Positions 53,257 to 58,823 of a DNA stretch of 58,823 nt are shown here, piece by piece. The position numbers and the translations under genes are program-made. The DNA is from Nemertoderma westbladi (Eukaryota > Xenacoelomorpha > Nemertodermatida > Nemertodermatidae), in assembly GCA_032718475.1 (NCBI GenBank), contig JAUCBJ010001162.1:1-58823 (forward strand), written 5' to 3'. Every line of letters starts with the position of its first letter. Within the stretch, counting starts at the first letter, position 1. Below the pieces are notes generated by a model. That model was given only the letters and a program-made list of their open reading frames with translations, searched no databases and was not told where the DNA came from.

Positions 53257-56200
53257 GTGAGAACGGGAAATATTCTTTTTTTTCAGTCTCCCGGTAGGGA
53301 ATCAGGCATAATGAAATATAATTATTGAATTTGAATATTTATATTCCTATTTGAATAAATTGTATTTAATTTATTAACTTATTTAGGCCTAACCTATTTA
53401 TCTATTTAACAATTTCTACAGTAAGCCCATTCATATCATACATTCATGAAATTTAAAAGGATTTACATACAACTGTAAAATCTAATGAGGATGCATGCCA
53501 ACTCTATATAGATAAATAGATGGTGGCCCTGGCCAGATCGGGTAGAATGAATGGGTGGGCGGGCGGGTCGGAATTGTCCTAGCTTCATTTTTTTATGTGT
53601 TTTAACATCCATAAGTATTTAATTTAAACTTTGAAAGAACAACTTTTCCATTTGAATTGCTATAGCCGTTTTTTTTAAATTAGGGCCTAATTAATATATA
53701 TAATAAGTGCTACATAATTCTTATTTATTATTAATTACTAGAAGTGCAGGAGGTGCACACTAAAACTGATTCTATAACTGAAAAAAGTGTATTTTTTTGC
53801 ATCAATGTTATGTATATAAATATCCCGCCCCACCCCACCCCACCCCACCCCACCCCACCCCACCCCACCCCACCCCACCCCACCCCACCCCACCCCACCC
53901 CACCCCACCCCACCCCACCCCACCCCACCCCACCCCACCCCACCCCACCCCACCCCACCCCACCCCACCCCACCCCACCCCACCCCACCCCACCCCACCC
54001 CACCCCACCCCACCCCACCCCACCCCACCCCACCCCACCCCACCCCACCCCACCCCACCCCACCCCACCCCACCCCACCCCACCCCACCCCACCCCACCC
54101 CACCCCACCCCACCCCACCCCACCCCACCCCGCCCCACCCCTCCCCACCCCACCCCACCCCACCCCACCCCACCCCACCCCACCACACCCCACGCCCACC
54201 CAGATACACGATTTCGATTTGCGAGATTCAAGTTTTAATCTTTCAGGTCGATTGTAAATCCAAACTGGATGAATCGGAATGCGGTTCCGGACGCGGCTGT
54301 GAATCCGGCCGGTTCCAGTGCGTCTCGGACGGACAATGCGTTACCGAGCTGTGGGTCTGCGACGGGGAGCCGGACTGCGCGGACGGAACGGACGAGGTCG
54401 ACTGTCCGGACCCGGAATGCCGTCCGGACGAATTCCGTTGCGTCTCGGACGGGCGGTGCGTGGTGGCCAGACGTCGTTGCGACGGCGTCCCGCACTGCGA
54501 CGACAGTTCCGACGAACGGGGTTGCGCCGCGGTCGGGAGGCTTTGCCAGGAGGACCAGTTTATGTGCGCGGATATGAGCGACTGCGTGTCGTCGGAGTGG
54601 GTGTGCGACGACGACCCAGACTGCTGGGACCACTCGGACGAATCCAATTGTCCGGGCGCGGCGTCCGGTTGCCGTGGTAACGAGTTAGCGTGCGGCGACG
54701 GTGGCGGCTGCGTTGTGGCGGCGGCGCAGTGCAACGGGACGGCGGAGTGTCCGGACGGGTCGGACGAGCTCGGCTGTCGGTCCCACAGTGTGTGTCCGGA
54801 CAACCGATGGCCCTGTCCGGACGACGCGTCCGGGACGTGTCTGCGGTGGTCCCAGCTGTGCGACGGACGCTCGGACTGTCTCGGATCGCAGGACGAGGAC
54901 GAGTCCTTGTGTAGTCATAGCAACGGGGTCGCGGGTTGTACCGTGGCGCGCGGAGGTTGCCAACAGGTGTGCGAACCGTTAGAACGCGGGTGGAAGTGCG
55001 ACTGCTACACTGGGTACAGGTGAGTACTAGAGATCGGTCTGTCAGATAAATTTGTTTGTTTCCCCTAAATAGTGGCTTTCTCAGGAATCCAACCCTCCCC
55101 GGAACGACTCCAGCCTATTAGTTCACCAGTTATTCATTGATACCCTGATCCATTTGATCGATTGATATCCATAATTCATTGATGTTCATATCCTGGAGTT
55201 ATTGTATTCTGATATAACGAAACAACAACAACGCAAACATCTGTTACACCAACGATACGTTTTTAGATTTGTAATCTAATTTATATATTATTTACTTTAT
55301 TTAATCATTAATATATTTGTAGGTCCGCGTAACGAGACCTCTAGTATTCACCCCGTAGTTGTTGTTGTTGTTAATTTCCACTTGGGTTTTGCTTTTAAAG
55401 CTTCATACGGCGCGGGGTGGATCAGTTGGTAGAGCGTGGGACTTGGAATCTCTAGGTACCGTGTTCAATCCCCACATTCCGATGAATTTTTTTGGTATCA
55501 AGCCATTCAAAGGGACATTTGATGCGTTAGTAGACGCGGACCTTTTCGCGATTTCGTGCTTGGTTCTTGTTTTATTAATTCAATTCAATTCTAATTCAAT
55601 TTTTTATTTATAGAACATTTTCTATCAATAATGTAACTTTTTTGTGGAACTAACAGTAAACATTTTGTTTTCAGTGCGGTAATGTAAGTTCAACGTTCCC
55701 GTTTCTATATAATTTTCGTATCCGACTATTTTCCCAGATTATCAACCGATGGAATATCCTGCGACGATATTAACGAATGTAACGAAACATTCGGCCTTTG
55801 TTCCCACCAGTGTGTAAACAGCCCGGGTTCCTACAAGTGTGTCTGTCTACATGGCTACCAGTTGGACAGCGCCACCCAGCGGTGCAAAGCGGAATCCGGA
55901 GGTCGAGGCAAACTGGTGTTCGCTTCCGGCTCCGATATCCGATTCCTGGATCCCACGCTAGAGGGCGAGTACGTCGCCTTGGCGACGGGGCAGACCGGTG
56001 TGACGTCGTTGGACTACCACTGGCGCGACGGTTTGGTGGTTTGGTCCCTTCCGGGGTCCGTCTGGGTGGCGCCGTTGTACCCCAACGTGGAGGCCGCCAG
56101 TCTGGGTAAACGGGTCGCCGGGGTAACCGGGTCTGTCGTCTGGTTGGCCGTGGACTGGATCTACGGGAGGGTCTACTGGATCGCTCGGGATCCGTGGAGG

Positions 56201-57442
56201 ATCGAGGTGGCATCGTTGGACGGGACGGTTCGATTGGTTGTCGTACCGGGCGGGTTGCGGGGACCCGGCGGGTTGCGGGGACACAGCGGGTTGCAGGGAC
56301 CCAGCGGGTTGCAGGGACCCAGCGGGTTGCAGGGACCCAGCGGGATGCAGGGACCCATCGGGTTACATGAACCCAGCGGGTTAGTGCTCCACCCGTCCCG
56401 CGGTTGGATGTACTGGACCGAGTTGGACGGATCGACCCCGTCCATCCGCGCCGCCGGTATGGACGGCTCCAACCCCCGCATCCTCGTCTCCCACCAACTC
56501 TCCCGCCCTTCCAACCTCGCCCTCGACTTTGCCCTCCAGCGGTTGTTCTGGGTCGACCGTAAACTCCACACGATCAGTTCCGTCGACCTCCTCAGCGGCT
56601 CCGACAGACGCAACTTCTATCCGACACTCGTCCCAATCCGTCCGACTTCCATCGACGTTTTCGAGGATTCCCTGTTCTGGGCCGACAGTCACGACAACTC
56701 AACCCACCGGTGCGACAAGTTCAGCTGCTCACCGGAGAATCACGTTGTTATTAAACAGGTAACTTTAGTAACTAACTAGTACCACCTGCTTTATACGATG
56801 ACAAATGATCTCATTTATTCGGGACAACTTCATATCCACATTGTCGACAGTATGACAATCAGTTAAACATTACAGTTACTGAATCGTAACATAATTTATG
56901 AAATTACTTATATATTGCAGACGACCTCGTCCCCCCTCGGAATTCACGTTGTCCACCAACTCAAACAGCCCCACTCGCCCAACCACTGTCGCTCCGGGGC
57001 CCTCACCTGCTCCCATGTTTGTCTCCCCGCCCCCCAGACCTCCCCCAACCAGTCCACCAAGGTGTCCTGCTTATGTCCCATCGGTATGCGTCTCCTAGAC
57101 GACCGGGCCACCTGCACCCCCGTCGCACCGGACACGGTGGCGCCTCAAGGTAACCATAGCGACGGGGTACCGGTTCTATCCGATAACCATAGTGACGGAT
57201 CTACTGTAATGATCGTATCTGCCGTTGGTTGTTCCGTTGTCGCCGTTATTATCATTGTTGTGTTTATACTTTACGTTTATCGCAAACGGGACACAAATAG
57301 AAGGCGATACAACTTTAGTAACCCGGTTTACAACAAGGAACGCGACGGGTGTAGTATAGACGCCGAGTTCAAACCACCGTGGAAACCCTCGCAGATATCG
57401 GTAGGTTCGTTACAGGCCGAAGTTACGTCTCCCTTTGTGTAA
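52825..57442 (+). CDS. LDLR: LDL-receptor-family endocytic receptor (4 coding exons, 915 residues)
   Basis: Exons 52825-53256, 54247-55019, 55738-56758 and 56921-57442 all have GT-AG borders and consistent phases (0, 2, 0). In order the protein has a signal peptide (1-26), eight LDLa repeats (about 36-370), an EGF, a calcium-binding EGF (DINEC, ~410-450), a YWTD-type beta-propeller (~460-735), a third EGF-like domain (~765-807), a short Ser/Asp-rich stem with NHSDG twice, a membrane segment (~837-862) and a 53-residue tail with FSNPVY at 874-879. FxNPxY is the clathrin-adaptor signal of LDLR, VLDLR and LRP8. Eight LDLa repeats match VLDLR, but orthology to one vertebrate member cannot be claimed. 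It should bind lipoprotein-like ligands through LDLa acidic loops and release them in endosomes. It is unusual for few large exons, GC-rich coding DNA in AT-rich surroundings, and a tandem-repeat insert in the propeller. Confidence 0.92.
53257..54246 (+). other. LDLR intron 1, largely a (CCCCA)n array
   Basis: gtgaga...tttcag borders. It contains a degraded G/C patch at 53550-53570 and, close to the acceptor, the (CCCCA)n tract at 53825-54195. Confidence 0.9.
53825..54195. repeat. (CCCCA)n pentanucleotide microsatellite, ~73 units
   Basis: Almost uninterrupted CCCCA units with three variant units near 54130-54145 and two near the end. The other strand is (TGGGG)n, a strong candidate for G-quadruplexes. 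It ends ~50 bp before the exon 2 acceptor. Long Pro/His and Gly/Trp open frames here are artefacts. Confidence 0.98.
54247..55019 (+). CDS. LDLR: LDLR exon 2: second half of LDLa 3, LDLa 4-8, start of EGF-A
   Basis: Acceptor aatctttcag|GTC; donor TACAG|gtgagt, phase 2. Five complete LDLa repeats have the Cys-x-Asp-x-x-x-Asp-Cys-x-Asp-x-Ser-Asp-Glu core (e.g. CDGEPDCADGTDE, CDDDPDCWDHSDE). Repeat 7 has Asn in place of the first Asp (CNGTAEC), a potential glycosylation site. The exon ends with the first EGF (CQQVCEP...CDCYTGYR). Confidence 0.92.
55020..55737 (+). other. LDLR intron 2
   Basis: gtgagt...ttttcccag borders; AT-rich. It holds a tRNA-like SINE fragment at 55412-55482. Confidence 0.9.
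55412..55482 (+). other. tRNA-like sequence (probable SINE head or tRNA pseudogene)
   Basis: TGGATCAGTTGGTAGAGCG is a good D-arm/A box and GTGTTCAATCCC is B-box-like; the region between could form an anticodon arm around CTTGGAA. Acceptor-stem pairing is poor and T-rich sequence follows, so it is unlikely to be a working tRNA. Confidence 0.45.
55738..56758 (+). CDS. LDLR: LDLR exon 3: EGF-B and the whole YWTD propeller
   Basis: Acceptor ttttcccag|A; donor AAACAG|gtaact, phase 0. It opens with the end of EGF-A, then DINECNETFGLCSHQC...GSYKCVC. Propeller blades show degenerate YWTD motifs (RVYWIA, WMYWTE, RLFWVD, SLFWAD). A repeat-encoded insert lies at 56251-56394. In vertebrate LDLR this region spans several exons. 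Confidence 0.92.
56251..56394 (+). repeat. LDLR: Coding 18-bp minisatellite inside the propeller (eight units)
   Basis: Tandem units of CGGGTTGCAGGGACCCAG start every 18 bp from 56251 to 56377. They encode six-residue repeats of the type SGLQGP (residues ~573-621), between the RVYWIA and WMYWTE blades. The frame is kept throughout. Confidence 0.9.
56921..57442 (+). CDS. LDLR: LDLR exon 4: EGF-C, stem, membrane segment and cytoplasmic tail
   Basis: Acceptor tatattgcag|ACG; stop TAA at 57440-57442. Contains HCRSGALTCSHVCLP, SCLCPIGMRLLDDRATC, the membrane segment (VMIVSAVGCSVVAVIIIVVF), a RKRDTNRRR stop-transfer and FSNPVYNKERDG. Confidence 0.92.
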   Translation, partial: TTSSPLGIHVVHQLKQPHSPNHCRSGALTCSHVCLPAPQTSPNQSTKVSCLCPIGMRLLDDRATCTPVAPDTVAPQGNHSDGVPVLSDNHSDGSTVMIVSAVGCSVVAVIIIVVFILYVYRKRDTNRRRYNFSNPVYNKERDGCSIDAEFKPPWKPSQISVGSLQAEVTSPFV

Positions 57443-58823
57443 CGTAAGCATTACATTCTGTAACCCATCCTATAGGATAGGCATTACATTCTGCTACTTG
57501 AAGCCAATAGATTTTGTCATGAGATTTTCATGTAACATAATTGGCGGAGTTTCATATGGCTGTTAACAATATTGTATTTTGACAAGTTTTATATTTATTA
57601 TAAATATAAGATAATCACTGAATCTCACCAAAAGTGACCAATTAAAAGTGGAAATTTGTTCGGCGAGCAACGAAAGTAAGCGAGCTTAGCATACAGGTAC
57701 CACTAACTCAATCGGTGTGTCTGTTGTTCTGTTATTCTGTTGTGTTCGAACTTTAAACGTTAATAACTCAGCCAAATCTTAAAGAAATCTATCCAAACTT
57801 GGTACACACATCTAGTCTGGCCAAAGTTTAGAAATTTCCAAGTTGAATTTTCGCGTGGCCTTCGAGAAGCTAAGATAATAGCAGTTAATTGGTTAATTAA
57901 GTTTATTAGGGTAAATGCAGCCATTTAAACCTGCCTCCTTAAAGGATATTAATTATTTTCTAGTATAAGATTTAAATAATTATACTTAAAAGTTATACAT
58001 CTGTAATCCCCATACCCCTTTCCATTATAGTTTTTAATCAGTTTAAGAGATTTGCTTTAAGAAATGTGTTTTTAATTGATCTAAATGTAATTAAGTTAAA
58101 ATGCTTTCCTTCACTCTATACTTCCAGTCTCATTCCTTGGCATTCTTGATATTGCCTAGCCCTAGATGGTAAACATTTCCAATCATCCTCCCACTGAGCT
58201 TGATCTATCTAGCACAATGATTGGCTGAATTTAATGGTGATTCTTTAGATATTAGCTAAATAATTTCGTTGAGTCGTTGACATGATAAATTAATATTTCA
58301 GTATCAATACTATCGGCATAAGGTAAGTTTTAATAAGTTTTACAAATTGGGTTGCCTCCGCACATAAAAATATATTTCTTTTAAAACACTAATTTCCTGT
58401 TAATACCTCTGCCTTTCATTAATCCTCTGTGCTCCTTTGCGGATGGGGTGGTGCAGATTAAGAGGGTGGTTGAAGCGAGGGAGGGAACGTTACTCTATGT
58501 GCCGATTTTGGGATAGAATTTCTCAATTTTAATCTGTATCTGATAACTGAGCCTCGTCCTGCGCGATGGTCCTACGAACGTGTTGGTCTATTAAACCTTT
58601 TAAAATGTACTTATTTGTATTTTCAGCAACACCTTTTGTCACCTTTTTGTGAGATTGATATTGGAATTCCTATGGCAGCCTTTCTGTGATTTATAAACCG
58701 CTCATACAGTTTTAGGCGCCTACAATAAAAATGTGTGCAAATAGTGTGTGTGTGTGTGTGTGTGTGATATTAGCTATAGATTCATAGTTATACACCATAT
58801 TTCTGGCGAGTTATATAATTAAT
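57443..58823. repeat. 3' flank with interspersed repeat copy 2 (57660-58610) and (TG)n
   Basis: 57660 begins CGGCGAGCAACG, as the copy at 8560 begins CGGCGAGC. Bases 58505-58600 match 9075-9170 (GATAGAATTTCTCAATTTT...CTGCGCGATGGTCC...ACGTGTT). A GT microsatellite is at 58744-58767. No gene recognised. Confidence 0.5.

Noticed and set aside
53731-54238. Long open frames of Pro/His or Gly/Trp repeats on both strands
   Set aside because: They are translations of the (CCCCA)n microsatellite inside LDLR intron 1; the 5-nt period leaves every frame open.
54235-54982. Open frames opposite or out of frame with LDLR exon 2
   Set aside because: High GC content removes stop codons; only the LDLa frame shows domain structure.

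Overview
The window is animal nuclear DNA. It has spliced genes with GT-AG introns, extracellular modular proteins (LDLa, EGF, YWTD, PAN), a BEL/Pao LTR retrotransposon, an RTE-like LINE, Penelope-like elements and a piggyBac-type MITE. It is AT-rich, poor in host genes and dense in repeats. The palindromes ACCGGT and AGGCCT recur throughout the non-coding DNA, and there are about ten long G or C runs. A marine invertebrate, perhaps a non-vertebrate deuterostome, fits best, but no marker gene fixes the species.

Layout. 1-2086: 3' end of a diverged BEL/Pao copy (accessory ORF plus LTR), then a 47-bp minisatellite. 2703-6050: two RTE-like LINE copies on the minus strand. 6751-11526 (minus strand): a secreted modular gene rebuilt from splice sites (signal peptide, PAN, Cys-rich exon, W-x2-W domain, calcium-binding EGF). 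Its introns hold a TTAA-flanked MITE and a scrambled LINE fragment. 11651-12203: a Penelope-like foldback. 13698-14030: a small MITE. 14653-17503: a 2.85-kb element with ~340-bp inverted termini, its own CCAAT/TATA promoter and a repeated coiled-coil ORF. 20516-29384: about 181 copies of a 49-bp satellite, with a >3-kb block duplicated inside the array. 30189-30917: a small secreted, possibly GPI-anchored protein gene with two frame changes. 31762-32978: a palindromic element. 35280-35990: a ~147-bp tandem repeat. 36499-48476: a complete BEL/Pao insertion. 49560-50960: a second copy of the palindromic element, split by an 852-bp Penelope-like insertion with a 12-bp target duplication. 52825-57442: a complete four-exon LDL-receptor-family gene. 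57443-58823: interspersed repeat and a TG microsatellite.

The two host genes with recognisable architecture are both extracellular modular proteins on opposite strands; nothing shows that they work together. The LDLR-family protein has every part of the receptor: signal peptide, eight LDLa repeats, EGF pair, YWTD propeller, third EGF, membrane segment and an FxNPxY endocytosis signal. The most striking mobile element is the BEL/Pao copy. Its two 1251-bp LTRs differ at only two positions by eye and it has a perfect 5-bp target duplication (GATGT). Yet it lacks reverse transcriptase and integrase and keeps one long open Gag-protease frame, so it looks like a recent insertion of a non-autonomous, Gag-encoding element.
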